A stretch of DNA of 64,000 nucleotides from Thiothrix litoralis (GCF_017901135.1 NZ_CP072801.1:1736001-1800000); one strand, 5' to 3'; positions 43,137 through 52,910 are shown, numbered from the stretch's first letter. The notes: generated by a model not told the origin, from the letters alone. Numbers and translations: made by a program.

Positions 43137-44330
43137 TTAAAGGGTTTCGACTACGCGCCGGATACGTCCCGCCGCTTCAATACATTCATCCAGTGGGGCA
43201 ACCAGTGCCAAACGCACCCGGTTTGCGCCCGGATTCAGCCCATTCACTTCCCGCGACAAATAACTGCCGGGAACCACATTCACATGCGCACGGGCAAACA
43301 ATTCACGGGTAAACAGGGCATCATCCACCGGGGTTTCAGGCCACAGGTAAAAACTCGCGGGGGGCAACTCCACCTTCATCACAGGTTTCAGTATATCCAT
43401 CACCGCTGCAAATTTCTGCCGGTACAAACGACGGTTTTCCTGCACATGCGCCTCATCTGCCCACGCTGCCACGCTAGCTGCCTGAAACGGTGGGGGCATC
43501 GCACAGCCGTGGTAGGTACGAAACAACAGGAATTGCTTCAACACCTCGGCATCGCCCGCCACGAAGCCGGAGCGCATCCCCGGTGCATTCGAGCGTTTCG
43601 ACAAGCTATGAAATACCACACAACGCTTCCACGCCGTATTCCCCATTTGGGCAGCGGCTTGCAATAAGCCCGGTGGCGGCTGGTCTTCATCAGCATACAG
43701 TTCGGAATAGCACTCGTCGGAAGCCACGATAAAATCATGCTGTTCCGCCAGCTTCAGCACCTGTTGCAGGGTTTCCAGCGACATGACTGCACCCGTCGGA
43801 TTGCCGGGGTTGCACAGATACAGTAATTGGCAACGCTGCCAGGTCGCCGCCAGTACAGCAGCAAAATCAGGAATGAAACCATTGTCGGCCGTGCAAGGCA
43901 GAAACACTGGCTCCGCCCCCGCCAACAATGCCGCGCCTTCATAAATCTGATAGAAAGGGTTCGGCATCACCACCGCTGCATCAGCACTGCGGTCTACCAC
44001 GGCTTGGGCAAACGCAAACAACGCTTCGCGTGTGCCGTTCACCGGAATCACGTGCTGTTCAGCATCCACCGAATCAGCCGGAAGCTGGAAACGCCGCGTC
44101 AACCACGCTGCAATGGTTTCACGCAAGGCAGGAATGCCCTTGGTCAACGGGTAATTCGCCAAACCACTCCAGTTGGCAGCAATCGCCTGCTGGATAAAGT
44201 CCGGGGTCGGGTGTTTCGGCTCACCCATTGCCAACGAAACCGCTGGCAGGTCAGCCGGACTGACACCTTGAAGCAAGGCGCGGATTCTTTCAAACGGGTA
44301 GGCTTGCAAACGGGCAAGATCAGGGTTCAT
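43137..44330 (-). CDS. dapC: Succinyldiaminopimelate transaminase
   Basis: PLP aminotransferase of fold type I making N-succinyl-diaminopimelate, next to DapD in the pathway. 397 residues. MNPDLARLQAYPFERIRAL is a typical DapC start; NPGNPTGAVM (~166), SDECYSELY (~197) and the PLP lysine in FHSLSKRSNAPGMRSGF (~231-247) are present. First gene of the dapC-dapD pair. Confidence 0.94.
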   Translation of the reverse strand: MNPDLARLQAYPFERIRALLQGVSPADLPAVSLAMGEPKHPTPDFIQQAIAANWSGLANYPLTKGIPALRETIAAWLTRRFQLPADSVDAEQHVIPVNGTREALFAFAQAVVDRSADAAVVMPNPFYQIYEGAALLAGAEPVFLPCTADNGFIPDFAAVLAATWQRCQLLYLCNPGNPTGAVMSLETLQQVLKLAEQHDFIVASDECYSELYADEDQPPPGLLQAAAQMGNTAWKRCVVFHSLSKRSNAPGMRSGFVAGDAEVLKQFLLFRTYHGCAMPPPFQAASVAAWADEAHVQENRRLYRQKFAAVMDILKPVMKVELPPASFYLWPETPVDDALFTRELFARAHVNVVPGSYLSREVNGLNPGANRVRLALVAPLDECIEAAGRIRRVVETL

Positions 44331-44420
44331 CGCTATCCCAAGTTACGTGCGGAAAACGCCCAGTATACCGGAAAACCGAAAAGCGTCACAAACCCCATCA
44401 AACCACTAGGAAAGCCGTGT

Positions 44421-44864
44421 TTACCAAGTTTCGTGGCAAGTTACGCCTGCCGCATGGTATTCCGAGGCAACGTGCAGGGTAATGATTTTTTTGCCGGTCA
44501 CAGCCTCGGTGACACCATCAATCAAACCAAAGCCAAAATTACACAAAGCATGACTACCTGCTTGAACACCACGGTCTTTCAGCACCAATCCAATCCGACA
44601 GCCGTGTAATTCGGCAGTATTGCCTGACAAATTCACGCCATCCATAAACTCTTTTTCCTGGAAAAAATTCGCCACAATGCTCCGTGCCAGATCAGCATCA
44701 CCCACCTGCCCTGCGCCCAGACGTTTACCCATCTGCTTGCCTGCATAGCGGAAGACGCTAATCGTGCCTTTTTTACCGATCAGGATCTCAATCTGTTCCG
44801 CGAGGTCTGCCAACAACGTGACAAGATCACGGGTATCCATCGCACAGCGTTTAGGTTCGCTCAT
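44421..44864 (-). CDS. Possible V4R-domain (4-vinyl reductase-like) protein
   Basis: 147 residues, MSEPKRCAMDTRDLVTLLAD at the start, chosen for GGTG upstream. The C-terminal half has GCRIGLVLKDRGVQAGSHAL, then CNFGFGLIDGVTEAVTG and EYHAAGVTCHETW. The Cys/Gly spacing (C-x3-G-x4-G ... E-x4-G-x2-C) recalls the V4R domain, which binds small hydrophobic ligands or zinc in bacteriochlorophyll and sensory proteins. The family assignment is tentative. It stands alone, divergent from moeA. Confidence 0.6.
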   Translation of the reverse strand: MSEPKRCAMDTRDLVTLLADLAEQIEILIGKKGTISVFRYAGKQMGKRLGAGQVGDADLARSIVANFFQEKEFMDGVNLSGNTAELHGCRIGLVLKDRGVQAGSHALCNFGFGLIDGVTEAVTGKKIITLHVASEYHAAGVTCHETW

Positions 44865-44990
44865 ATCACCACACTCTATTTTTTTATTTCGTACCCTGCA
44901 ATATAGCAAAATGCTAATACAACAAGCTGACAAGTCGACGATTGGTCACGTTATACTGTAGTACTTTGCGCTTAAGATGAGAGATTTTGT

Positions 44991-46229
44991 ATGACCATCA
45001 GTTGCGACACCCTCCCCCAAGGAACCCTGAACGTCGAACAGGCACAGGCACACATCCTCGCCAGCATCCCGGTGTTACAGGCCAACGAACACGTCACCTT
45101 GTGGCAAGCACAAGGGCGTATTCTGGCTGAAACGGTCAGCGCCCCGCTGGACGTTCCCCCGCACCGTAATTCGGCGATGGATGGCTACGCCCTGCGCCAT
45201 GCTGACCTCACCACAACCACCCCATTGAACGTCATTGGCACTGCCTTTGCCGGGCGACCATTTGCGGGCGCTGTCCAACCCGGCGAATGCGTGCGCATCA
45301 TGACCGGCGCGGTAGTGCCTGATGGCACAGATAGCGTGGTGATGCAGGAAAACGTACAACGCGATGGCGACACCATCAGACTCACCGCCACACTCCAAGC
45401 AGGTGAAAACGTGCGTCACCCCGGCGAAGACATGCGCACGGGCGATGCCGTATTACAAGCCGGGCATAAACTGAATGCGGCAGACCTCGGCCTGCTGGCC
45501 TCCCTCGGCATTGGCGAAGTCAGCGTATTGCGCCGCCCACGGGTGGCTTTCTGCTCAACCGGCGACGAACTCAAAGGTATCGGCGAAACCCTGCAACCCG
45601 GCGACATTTACGACAGCAACCGCTACACCCTCTACGGCCTGCTGCAAAAGCTTGACGTGGAAATCATCGACCTCGGCGTGGTCAAAGATACCCCCGAAGC
45701 GGTCGAACACGCCTTCCAACAAGCCATGCAACTTGCCGACATCCTCATCACCAGCGGCGGCGTATCCGTTGGCGAAGCTGATTATGTCACCGCCACCTTG
45801 CTACGATTGGGGCAAGTCAATTTCTGGAAAATCGCCATGAAACCGGGCAAACCGCTGGCCTTTGGCACACTCGGACAAGGGTTTTTCTTCGGGCTACCCG
45901 GCAACCCGGTATCGGTGATGGCAACGTTCCTGCTGTTTTTACGCCCAGCGATCCTGCGGATGCGCGGTGAAAGTGTACCGGTCGTCCCTGAATACCCTGC
46001 CATTTGCGATACACCCCTGAAAAAGGCAGCAGGGCGCAAGGATTATCAGCGGGGCATTTGCCAACGTGATGCCAGCGGGCAATGGCGCGTCAGCAGCACC
46101 GGCGGGCAAGGTTCGCACATCCTACGCTCGATGAGTCAGGCGAATTGTTTTATCGTTTTGCCACTCGAATGGAGCAATGTAGAGGCGGGGACAACAGTCA
46201 GTATTATACCGTTTGAAGGGTTGCTTTAA
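44991..46229 (+). CDS. moeA: Molybdopterin molybdotransferase MoeA
   Basis: Inserts molybdate into adenylated molybdopterin. 412 residues: the N-terminal part with PPHRNSAMDGYALRHADL (~55-72), the MoCF core with STGDELKGIGETLQPGDIYD (~188-207), TSGGVSVGEADYV (~250-262) and KPGKPLAFG, FGLPGNPVSVMATF (~298-311), then the small C-terminal domain. Only this molybdenum-cofactor gene is in the window. Confidence 0.95.
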   Translation: MTISCDTLPQGTLNVEQAQAHILASIPVLQANEHVTLWQAQGRILAETVSAPLDVPPHRNSAMDGYALRHADLTTTTPLNVIGTAFAGRPFAGAVQPGECVRIMTGAVVPDGTDSVVMQENVQRDGDTIRLTATLQAGENVRHPGEDMRTGDAVLQAGHKLNAADLGLLASLGIGEVSVLRRPRVAFCSTGDELKGIGETLQPGDIYDSNRYTLYGLLQKLDVEIIDLGVVKDTPEAVEHAFQQAMQLADILITSGGVSVGEADYVTATLLRLGQVNFWKIAMKPGKPLAFGTLGQGFFFGLPGNPVSVMATFLLFLRPAILRMRGESVPVVPEYPAICDTPLKKAAGRKDYQRGICQRDASGQWRVSSTGGQGSHILRSMSQANCFIVLPLEWSNVEAGTTVSIIPFEGLL

Positions 46230-46233
46230 TGAA

Positions 46234-46335
46234 AAGACCCTCACCCCCAGCCCCCTCTCCCGGAGGTAGAGGGGGAGTAAGAGGCTGATTTCTTAGCCCC
46301 TCTACCTATGGGAGAGGGGTTGGGGTGAGGGTCTT
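46234..46335. repeat. Long palindromic repeat after moeA
   Basis: The outer arms AAGACCCTCACCCC and GGGGTGAGGGTCTT are exact complements; the inner arms CCCCCTCTCCC / GGGAGAGGGG and CTCCGGGA-type segments fold further. It sits between the convergent moeA and the Gly-rich protein gene and may end both transcripts. Same sequence style as 20315, 23486 and the recD repeat. Confidence 0.8.
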
Positions 46336-46351
46336 CAGGCCGGTAGCGCGA

Positions 46352-47197
46352 TTACTTCGCGGCTTCTGGTGCTGGTGGTGCTGGCGGCATATCCGCTGCT
46401 GCCGGAGCCGGAGCTGCGGCGGCGGGTGCTGCTTCAGTAGTCGCGGCAGCAGCAGGTGCGGCGGCGGGTGCTGCTTCAGTAGTCACAGCAGCAGGTGCTG
46501 GGGTAGCTGCGGCTGGTACAGCAGCAGGTGCGGCTGCTTTACGTGCAGCGACGGCTGCCCGCATTTCGTCGACTTTCTTGAAGAATGCATCAGCTTGGGC
46601 GCGTTGCATCAACATTTGCTGATAAATCTGCTCAAAGCTAGGCGCTTGCTGCATAGGCATCGGCATCATCATCATTTGCGGAGCCATGCCCTGACCTTGT
46701 GGCATACCTTGCATCGCAACGGGTGGCATCATCTGGCCTTGCGCTGGCGCTTGTTGCATCATTTGTGGCCGCATCATGTTCATGTTCGGCATGTTACCCC
46801 AAGGGCTGCCACCACCGTAGCCATTCTGGGAAGTATTACTGTAACCGGACATATTGTTGTAGCCATTACCGTAACCATAGCCACTGCCTTGCAGGTTGCT
46901 TGCGCCATCACCGCGCCCGCTGCCAGCAGCATCGCTCGCCATGTCGGTTTTGCCTTTGCCTTTCATGGTGACGGTGAAATCAACCGAGCCATCGGCATCG
47001 CCTTTACCACGACCGAAACCCGATGCATCACTAGCACCAGAACCGTAGCCCTGACCCTGACCACTGGTATTGCCTTGACCTGAACCATAGCCCTGACCTG
47101 TGCCACTGCCATTGTCAAAGCCATCCATAAAGTCGGCAGAAGCCAGACTGGAAATGGCAAGCCCTGCAATGAAAAGTGCGGTTTGAGTGTATTTCAT
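46352..47197 (-). CDS. Secreted Gly-rich / Met-Gln-rich / Ala-Pro-rich protein, sulfur-globule-like
   Basis: 281 residues in three low-complexity parts. Signal peptide MKYTQTALFIAGLAISSLAS ends before ADFMDGF. Residues ~30-130 are rich in Gly, Ser, Asn, Tyr (GQGYGSGQGN, GYGNGYNNMSGYSN). Residues ~130-180 are Met, Gln, Pro-rich (NMNMMRPQMMQQAPAQGQMM). A short helical segment (FEQIYQQMLMQRAQADAFFK) leads to an Ala/Pro/Thr tail with TTEAAPAAA repeated. Sulfur-globule envelope proteins of sulfur oxidisers are secreted, Gly/Asn/Tyr-rich and similar in look, so this is a candidate; a general surface or matrix protein is equally possible. Expansion of codon repeats is likely. Confidence 0.6.
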   Translation of the reverse strand: MKYTQTALFIAGLAISSLASADFMDGFDNGSGTGQGYGSGQGNTSGQGQGYGSGASDASGFGRGKGDADGSVDFTVTMKGKGKTDMASDAAGSGRGDGASNLQGSGYGYGNGYNNMSGYSNTSQNGYGGGSPWGNMPNMNMMRPQMMQQAPAQGQMMPPVAMQGMPQGQGMAPQMMMMPMPMQQAPSFEQIYQQMLMQRAQADAFFKKVDEMRAAVAARKAAAPAAVPAAATPAPAAVTTEAAPAAAPAAAATTEAAPAAAAPAPAAADMPPAPPAPEAAK

Positions 47198-47360
47198 GAA
47201 TTATTTCCTCTTCTCTCTCTAACGGTTGAATCCGCGATTGCGGTGTATCAGACAACGTTGATGGTATCCCCTGAACTTATTACTAGCAACAGGTTTATCA
47301 GCAGCAACCTTGGATGCTAACCTTAACAACGCCAAGCGCTGCCCGTCAAAACCCAACCCA

Positions 47361-47657
47361 TCACACTTTGACCATTCCCGTCTTCAGCAACCACCCGACG
47401 ACGCCCACATTCACGACCACTGTTACCCAGAACACGCGCTGGAACGCCACTTTGCTGGACTTGTGACGCAAGATTTTTTGCGCGAGTAACGCCCCCGGCC
47501 AACCGCCCGTTAAAGCCAAACTGTGCAGGGTGCTTTCCTTAGTTCGCCAACGGTTGTGCCGCGCGGCGGATTTGTCCTGCGCATATACCAGAAACGTAAT
47601 AACGCTGGCGATTAGGTAGATTGTGAGGATGACAGTAACAGACATAGCCCATTTCAT
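47361..47657 (-). CDS. DUF1294 membrane protein
   Basis: 98 residues, MKWAMSVTVILTIYLIASVI first. After one membrane helix comes the family block YAQDKSAARHNRWRTKESTL followed by HSLALTGGWPGALLAQKILRHKS and KVAFQRVFWVTVVVNVGVVGWL, a second helix. DUF1294 proteins are small inner-membrane proteins of unknown role, sometimes fused to cold-shock domains, not here. The start is the ATG 47655-47657, without a strong ribosome site. The upstream gap 47198-47360 contains nothing I recognise. Confidence 0.88.
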   Translation of the reverse strand: MKWAMSVTVILTIYLIASVITFLVYAQDKSAARHNRWRTKESTLHSLALTGGWPGALLAQKILRHKSSKVAFQRVFWVTVVVNVGVVGWLLKTGMVKV

Positions 47658-47727
47658 AATAAGATGATTATGGCTATTGTAACTGATACGACTACAACAC
47701 ACCCTCAACACCAGCGTTTTCTCGACG

Positions 47728-48792
47728 TTAATCGGCGAACGGATAATCCGTATACCCCACCGCCGGATCAGCCAAACCTACACCATAAAACGTGCCGAAA
47801 TCGGGCGGATTCAGCGGCAGGTTTTCCTGCAAACGCCGTGGCAAATCAGGGTTGGCAATAAACGCTTTACCGAAGGACACCGCATCGGCGTTGCCAGTCG
47901 CTAATACAGTCTGCGCACTGTCGACATCAAAGCCTTCGTTGGCGATAAAGAAGCCGCCGAAATGCTGTTTCAAAGCTGAGCTGATGCTGTCTTCTTTCAG
48001 CGCTTCGCGAGTGAAGATGAAGGCGATATTGCGTTTACCCAGCTCTTCCGCCACATAGCCAAACGTCGCCAGCGGGTTGGAATCGCCCATTGTGTGCGCA
48101 TCACCACGCGGCGCAAGGTGCATTCCGACCCGACCTGCGCCCCACACGTCTATCACCGCATCGGTCACTTCCAGTAACAAACGCGCCCGATTTTCCAGCG
48201 AACCGCCGTAAGCATCGGTGCGTTTATTGGTGCTGTCTTGCAGGAATTGATCGAGCAAATAGCCATTCGCACCGTGAATTTCCACGCCATCAAAGCCCGC
48301 CAGTTTGGCGTTTTCAGCGCCCAAACGATACGCCGCGACAATGCCCGGAATTTCGTCGGTTTCCAGCGCACGCGGTACATCGTAATGTTTCTCTGGGCGC
48401 ACCAGACTGACATGGCCTTCGGCAGCAATCGCGCTCGGCGCAACTGGCAATTCGCCATTCAAATAACTCGCATCGGAAATGCGCCCAACGTGCCAAAGCT
48501 GCAAGAAAATCAGCCCGCCCGCTTGATGCACGGCCTCTGTAGTCAGCTTCCAGCCTTCCACTTGTTCTGCCGACCAAATCCCCGGTGTATCGGGGTAGCC
48601 AACGCCCATCGGGGTAACAGACGTGGCTTCGGTCAGGATCAACCCCGCGCTGGCACGTTGCTGGTAATACTGCGCCATCAGCGCATTCGGCACACGCCCA
48701 ACACTGGCGCGGCAACGGGTGAGTGGTGCCATGATGCAGCGATTGCGTAAAGTGAGCTCGCCCAGTTGGGCAGCGTCAAACAGTGAAGTCAT
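47728..48792 (-). CDS. Alkene reductase, old yellow enzyme family
   Basis: FMN enzyme reducing activated C=C bonds (NemA-like). 354 residues. FDAAQLGELTLRNRCIMAPL then TRCRA at the start binds FMN; FLQLWHVGR (~95), the substrate pair in VEIHGANGYLLDQFLQDSTN (~175-194) and RTDAYGGSLENRARLLLEV are typical. The ATG at 48790-48792 is chosen; an in-frame start 14 codons upstream lacks support. Confidence 0.94.
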   Translation of the reverse strand: MTSLFDAAQLGELTLRNRCIMAPLTRCRASVGRVPNALMAQYYQQRASAGLILTEATSVTPMGVGYPDTPGIWSAEQVEGWKLTTEAVHQAGGLIFLQLWHVGRISDASYLNGELPVAPSAIAAEGHVSLVRPEKHYDVPRALETDEIPGIVAAYRLGAENAKLAGFDGVEIHGANGYLLDQFLQDSTNKRTDAYGGSLENRARLLLEVTDAVIDVWGAGRVGMHLAPRGDAHTMGDSNPLATFGYVAEELGKRNIAFIFTREALKEDSISSALKQHFGGFFIANEGFDVDSAQTVLATGNADAVSFGKAFIANPDLPRRLQENLPLNPPDFGTFYGVGLADPAVGYTDYPFAD

Positions 48793-48897
48793 GTCAAGGT
48801 GTTCCTGTGTATTGAATAGCCGCGAGAGTAACACGCTTTCAATGCCCTTACCGCTGACGGATATTTAAAGCTGTCTGCGCCTTCAGTTGATACTTGT

Positions 48898-48999
48898 TGC
48901 GGTGAATAGAGGCGCTAATCACCGCATCATTTGCAGCGATTAGGCTTGTGCTTGCGGTGATTAGCATCTATAAACACCGTAAACGCTGCGGTGATTAAT
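48898..48999. repeat. Five copies of TGCGGTGATTAGC upstream of fic
   Basis: Copies: 48898-48910 (TGCGGTGAATAGA), 48914-48926 inverted (GCTAATCACCGCA), 48932-48945 (TGCAGCGATTAGGC), 48953-48965 (TGCGGTGATTAGC) and 48987-48999 (TGCGGTGATTAAT). The fourth and the inverted second are exact complements. The last contains the GTG start of fic. They look like binding sites for a regulator, possibly the Fic protein's own winged-helix domain. Confidence 0.75.
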
Positions 49000-50121
49000 T
49001 TGAAATGGATACACGAACGGCCTGAATGGCCACAATTTCACTGGGATGAAAAAGCCCTGAGTACCCCACTGGCACACCTGCGTCACCAACAAGGTCACTT
49101 ACTGGGGCGGATGTCACACCTTGGATTTTCACTCCAGATGGAAGCCAACTTGAATACCCTAACCAGTGATGCGGTGAAATCCTCCGCGATTGAAGGTGAA
49201 CAACTGGATCGTGAGGAAGTACGTTCTTCGATTGCCCATCATCTGGGTATTGATCAGGGCGGTCATCTCCCCACCAGCCGCCATATCAATGGCATTGTCG
49301 AAGTGCTGCTGGATGCGACACAGGTTTACCAGCAACCACTGACGGAAGAACGCCTGTGCGCTTGGCATTCTGCGCTGTTTCCGAGCGGCTTTAGTGGCAT
49401 GACGCCGATTATGGTTGGGATGTGGCGACCGCCTTCTGCCGGGGCGATGCAGGTTATCTCCGGGGCTTATGGGCGCAGGCGGGTGCACTTTGAAGCGCCG
49501 GATGCTAATCGGTTGCCCGCTGAAATGGCAGCGTTTCTCGACTGGTTTGAGCGTGACGGTGGTCTTGACCCGGTATTGAAGGCGGGTGTGGCGCATTTCT
49601 GGTTTATCACCTTGCATCCCTTTGAAGATGGTAATGGGCGGATTGCCCGTGCGCTGGCGGATATGGCGTTGGCGCGGGCGGATGCTACCCCGCAGCGCTT
49701 TTACAGCATGTCGGCGCAAATTGAGGCGGAACGCAAACACTACTATGAACAACTCGAACGCCAGCAACGCGGTTCGCTGGACATTACCCCGTGGCTGAGC
49801 TGGTTTCTGGCTTGTCTGGGGCGGGCAATTGCCAGTGCTGGCGAGGCGTTGGGTACGGTGTTGCACAAGGCCAAGGTGTGGGAACACCTGCACCTTTATA
49901 CGGTGAATGAGCGGCAACGCTTGATTATGAACCGGATGATGGATGATTTTGAGGGGTACATGAATACCTCGAAATACGCCAAGATGGCAAAATGCTCGAC
50001 GGATACGGCCTTGCGGGATATTGGTGCGTTGGTAGCGTGGGGGGTGTTGGTACAGAATCCGGCGAAGGGGCGTAGTACCAGTTATCGGCTGGTGACGGCG
50101 GGGGAATTACCGCAGTTGTAA
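48991..50121 (+). CDS. Fic family AMPylase-like protein, DUF4172 type
   Basis: 376 residues. The N-terminal DUF4172 part (WIHERPEWPQFHWDEKAL) carries the inhibitory motif SSAIEGE at 64-70, which blocks the active site in cis. The Fic motif HPFEDGNGRIAR near 209-220 is complete, with catalytic His and the anion-binding loop. The C-terminal ~75 residues (MNTSKYAKMAKCSTDTALRD, IGALVAWGVLVQNPAKGRST) form a winged helix-turn-helix. It transfers AMP or another nucleotide to hydroxyl groups; the target is unknown. The start is GTG 48991 or TTG 49000, both within or after the last upstream repeat, with no antitoxin gene next to it. Confidence 0.92.
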   Translation: MINLKWIHERPEWPQFHWDEKALSTPLAHLRHQQGHLLGRMSHLGFSLQMEANLNTLTSDAVKSSAIEGEQLDREEVRSSIAHHLGIDQGGHLPTSRHINGIVEVLLDATQVYQQPLTEERLCAWHSALFPSGFSGMTPIMVGMWRPPSAGAMQVISGAYGRRRVHFEAPDANRLPAEMAAFLDWFERDGGLDPVLKAGVAHFWFITLHPFEDGNGRIARALADMALARADATPQRFYSMSAQIEAERKHYYEQLERQQRGSLDITPWLSWFLACLGRAIASAGEALGTVLHKAKVWEHLHLYTVNERQRLIMNRMMDDFEGYMNTSKYAKMAKCSTDTALRDIGALVAWGVLVQNPAKGRSTSYRLVTAGELPQL

Positions 50122-50128
50122 GCAATTC

Positions 50129-50156
50129 CCCCCAGCAACTATCAGGTGCTGAGGGG
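50129..50156. terminator. Hairpin between convergent fic and lysS
   Basis: CCCCCAGCA pairs with TGCTGAGGGG around ACTATCAGG. The stem is strong but there is no clear T-run, so termination is likely but not certain. Confidence 0.6.
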
Positions 50157-50163
50157 CGTTAAC

Positions 50164-51672
50164 TCAATGTTCAGGACGCATATGCGGGAATAAAATAACA
50201 TCCCTGATCGACGGCGCATCGGTAAACAACATCACCAGCCGGTCAATCCCAATCCCCTCGCCCGCTGTCGGCGGCATCCCGTATTCCAGCGCACGGATGT
50301 AATCAGCGTCGTAATGCATGGCTTCATCGTCGCCCGCATCCTTATCTGCCACCTGCTGCATGAAACGTTCGGCTTGGTCTTCCGCGTCATTCAACTCGGA
50401 GAAGCCATTGCCAATTTCACGCCCGCCCACAAAGAACTCGAAACGGTCGGTAATGAAGGGATTATTGTCATTACGTCGTGCCAGTGGTGACACTTCTGCC
50501 GGGTATTCGGTGATAAACGTCGGTTGCAACAGACGATGCTCAACGGTTTTCTCGAAGATTTCGATCTGTACTTTGCCGAGGCCGTAGCTGTCCTTGAGCG
50601 GAATGCCCAGCTTGGTCGCTACGGCTTTCGCACCTTCCAGCGTGTCGATTTGCTCGCCGCTGACATCCGGGTTGAAGTGCAGAATGGAGTCGCGCACGCT
50701 GATGCGGGTAAAGGGCTGGCTGAAGTCGAAGGTTTCGCCCTGATACACGATTTCATGGCTGCCAACGACATCAGTGGCAATGCCGCGCATCAGGCTTTCG
50801 GTCAAATCCATCAAATCGTGGTAAGTCGCATACGCCTGATAGAATTCGATCATGGTGAATTCAGGGTTATGGCGGGTGGAAAGCCCTTCGTTACGGAAGT
50901 TGCGGTTGATTTCAAACACGCGCTCGAAACCGCCGACCACTAGCCGCTTGAGGAACAATTCCGGCGCAATCCGCATATACATCGGCAGATCCAGCGCATT
51001 GTGGTGCGTAATGAAAGGCCGCGCCACCGCACCACCGGGGATGGTCTGCAACATCGGCGTTTCCACTTCCAGATAATCGCGCTGGAGGAAGAAGTTGCGG
51101 ATATAAGCCACAATCTTGGAACGCATCATGAACGCATCACGGGTATCGTGGTTCATGATCAGGTCAATGTAACGCTGGCGGTAACGCTGCTCATGGTCGG
51201 TCAAACCGTGGAATTTTTCCGGCAGCGGGCGCAGCGATTTGGTCAGCAAACGGATTTCTTTCACCTTCACCGACAATTCGCCCGTCTGGGTTTTGAACAG
51301 CACGCCGGATGCCCAGATAATATCGCCCAAATCCCAGTGGCTGTAGTCTTCAAAGACGGTATCGCCGAGCACGTTTTTCTGCGAATAAAGTTGGATACGC
51401 CCAGATACATCCGAAATCGTGGCAAAGCTGGCCTTGCCCATCAGACGTTTGAGCATCATGCGCCCGGCGATGGTCACTTCAATCGGATTTTCTTCAAACC
51501 ACGGCTTGTCATGTGCACCGTACTGCGCGTGCAGGTCGGCGGCTTTGTGTTCACGCACCACGTCATTGGGGAATGCCGTACCCTGTTCGCGCAATTTCGC
51601 CAGCTTCTCGCGGCGTTGCGTGATCAGTTTATTTTCATCGTGATGGTCGTTAGGGGTTTCGTGTTCGCTCAT
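50164..51672 (-). CDS. lysS: Lysyl-tRNA synthetase, class II
   Basis: 502 residues. N-terminal OB-fold anticodon domain ([31 protein letters not shown]) and a class II core with motif 1 ([20 protein letters not shown]), motif 2 ([32 protein letters not shown]) and motif 3 ([29 protein letters not shown]). The ATG 51670-51672 is preferred because AAGG lies eight bases upstream; an ATG two codons earlier is also open. Just downstream of prfB, the common prfB-lysS order. Confidence 0.96.
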   Translation of the reverse strand: MSEHETPNDHHDENKLITQRREKLAKLREQGTAFPNDVVREHKAADLHAQYGAHDKPWFEENPIEVTIAGRMMLKRLMGKASFATISDVSGRIQLYSQKNVLGDTVFEDYSHWDLGDIIWASGVLFKTQTGELSVKVKEIRLLTKSLRPLPEKFHGLTDHEQRYRQRYIDLIMNHDTRDAFMMRSKIVAYIRNFFLQRDYLEVETPMLQTIPGGAVARPFITHHNALDLPMYMRIAPELFLKRLVVGGFERVFEINRNFRNEGLSTRHNPEFTMIEFYQAYATYHDLMDLTESLMRGIATDVVGSHEIVYQGETFDFSQPFTRISVRDSILHFNPDVSGEQIDTLEGAKAVATKLGIPLKDSYGLGKVQIEIFEKTVEHRLLQPTFITEYPAEVSPLARRNDNNPFITDRFEFFVGGREIGNGFSELNDAEDQAERFMQQVADKDAGDDEAMHYDADYIRALEYGMPPTAGEGIGIDRLVMLFTDAPSIRDVILFPHMRPEH

Positions 51673-51705
51673 TGTCATAACCTTGATCTTGTACCCGTGA
51701 GGGTC

Positions 51706-52801
51706 TTATAAGCCGCTTTTCAGGCTTGCTTCAATAAATTTGTCCAGATCGCCATCCAGTACCGCTTGTGTATTGGCTGTTTCTACGCCCGTCCGCAAAT
51801 CCTTGATGCGTGACTGGTCGAGAACATACGACCGAATCTGACTGCCCCAACCAATGTCGGATTTGCTGTCTTCCAGCGCCTGCTTTTCGACATTGCGCTT
51901 TTGCATTTCCAGCTCATAGAGTTTGGCACGCAATTGTTTCATGGCGTTGTCTTTATTTTGATGCTGGGAACGTCCGCTTTGGCATTGCACCACCGTATTG
52001 GTCGGCGTGTGGGTAATCCGTACCGCTGATTCAGTTTTGTTGATGTGCTGACCACCCGCACCGGAGGCACGGTAAACGTCGATGCGTAAATCCGCCGGGT
52101 TGATGTCGATTTCGATATTGTCATCGACTTCAGGCGAGACGAAAACACCACTGAACGAGGTGTGGCGACGGTTGCCAGAATCGAAGGGCGACTTGCGCAC
52201 CAGACGGTGTACGCCAGTTTCGGTACGCAACCAACCAAAAGCATAAGGGCCTTCAAAGCTGATACTCGCACCTTTGATACCCGCCACGTCGCCGGGGCTG
52301 GCTTCGAGCAGTTCAACCTTAAAGCCTTTCGCCTCACCCCAGCGCAGGTACATACGCAACAGGATTTCCGCCCAGTCTTGTGCTTCCGTGCCGCCGGAAC
52401 CGGCTTGAATGTCGAGGAAGGCGTTATTGCGATCCATCGGCCCGGAGAACATGCGTTCAAATTCGAGCTGGGCAACGTGCTTGTCGATACCGTCTACGTC
52501 CGCGATGACGGCATTAGCGCTGTCTTCGTCGTCTTCCATTTCGGCAAGTTCGAGCAATTCTTTCGCATCACTGAGGCCGGAACTGATCTTATCAATACCG
52601 CCGACAATGCCATCGAGAATGGCGCGTTCCTTACCCAAATCCTGGGCACGTTGTGGATTATCCCAGACTTTGGGGTCTTCCAGTTCGCGGGTAACTTCTT
52701 CTAAGCGTTCGTTCTTGGTTTCGTAGTCAAAGATACCCCCTCAGAGCGTCAACGCGCCCTTGGAGATCTTTGATTTTGGTATAGGTGGGGTTGAGTTCCA
52801 T
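51706..52801 (-). CDS. prfB: Peptide chain release factor 2, programmed +1 frameshift
   Basis: RF2 ends translation at UGA and UAA. The gene starts at the ATG 52799-52801 ([20 protein letters not shown], then RGYL). It reaches an in-frame TGA at 52727-52729 within CTT-TGA-C, preceded by AGGGGG (52736-52741), the classic autoregulatory site. After a +1 shift it continues D-Y-E-T-K-N-E-R to the end. Downstream parts: the stop-codon reading motif S-P-F in [11 protein letters not shown], and GGQ in [19 protein letters not shown]. The product is about 364 residues. Annotating only 51706-52638 would miss the first exon-like segment. Confidence 0.97.
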
Positions 52802-52910
52802 GATTCTGCCAATCTGCAAGAAAAGCTGACGATGATAGCAATCATGGGGGGATAATCAAAGCACAGAAATAATACCTTAACCCTACTAGCACTAATTCAA
52901 TCTCGACAAC

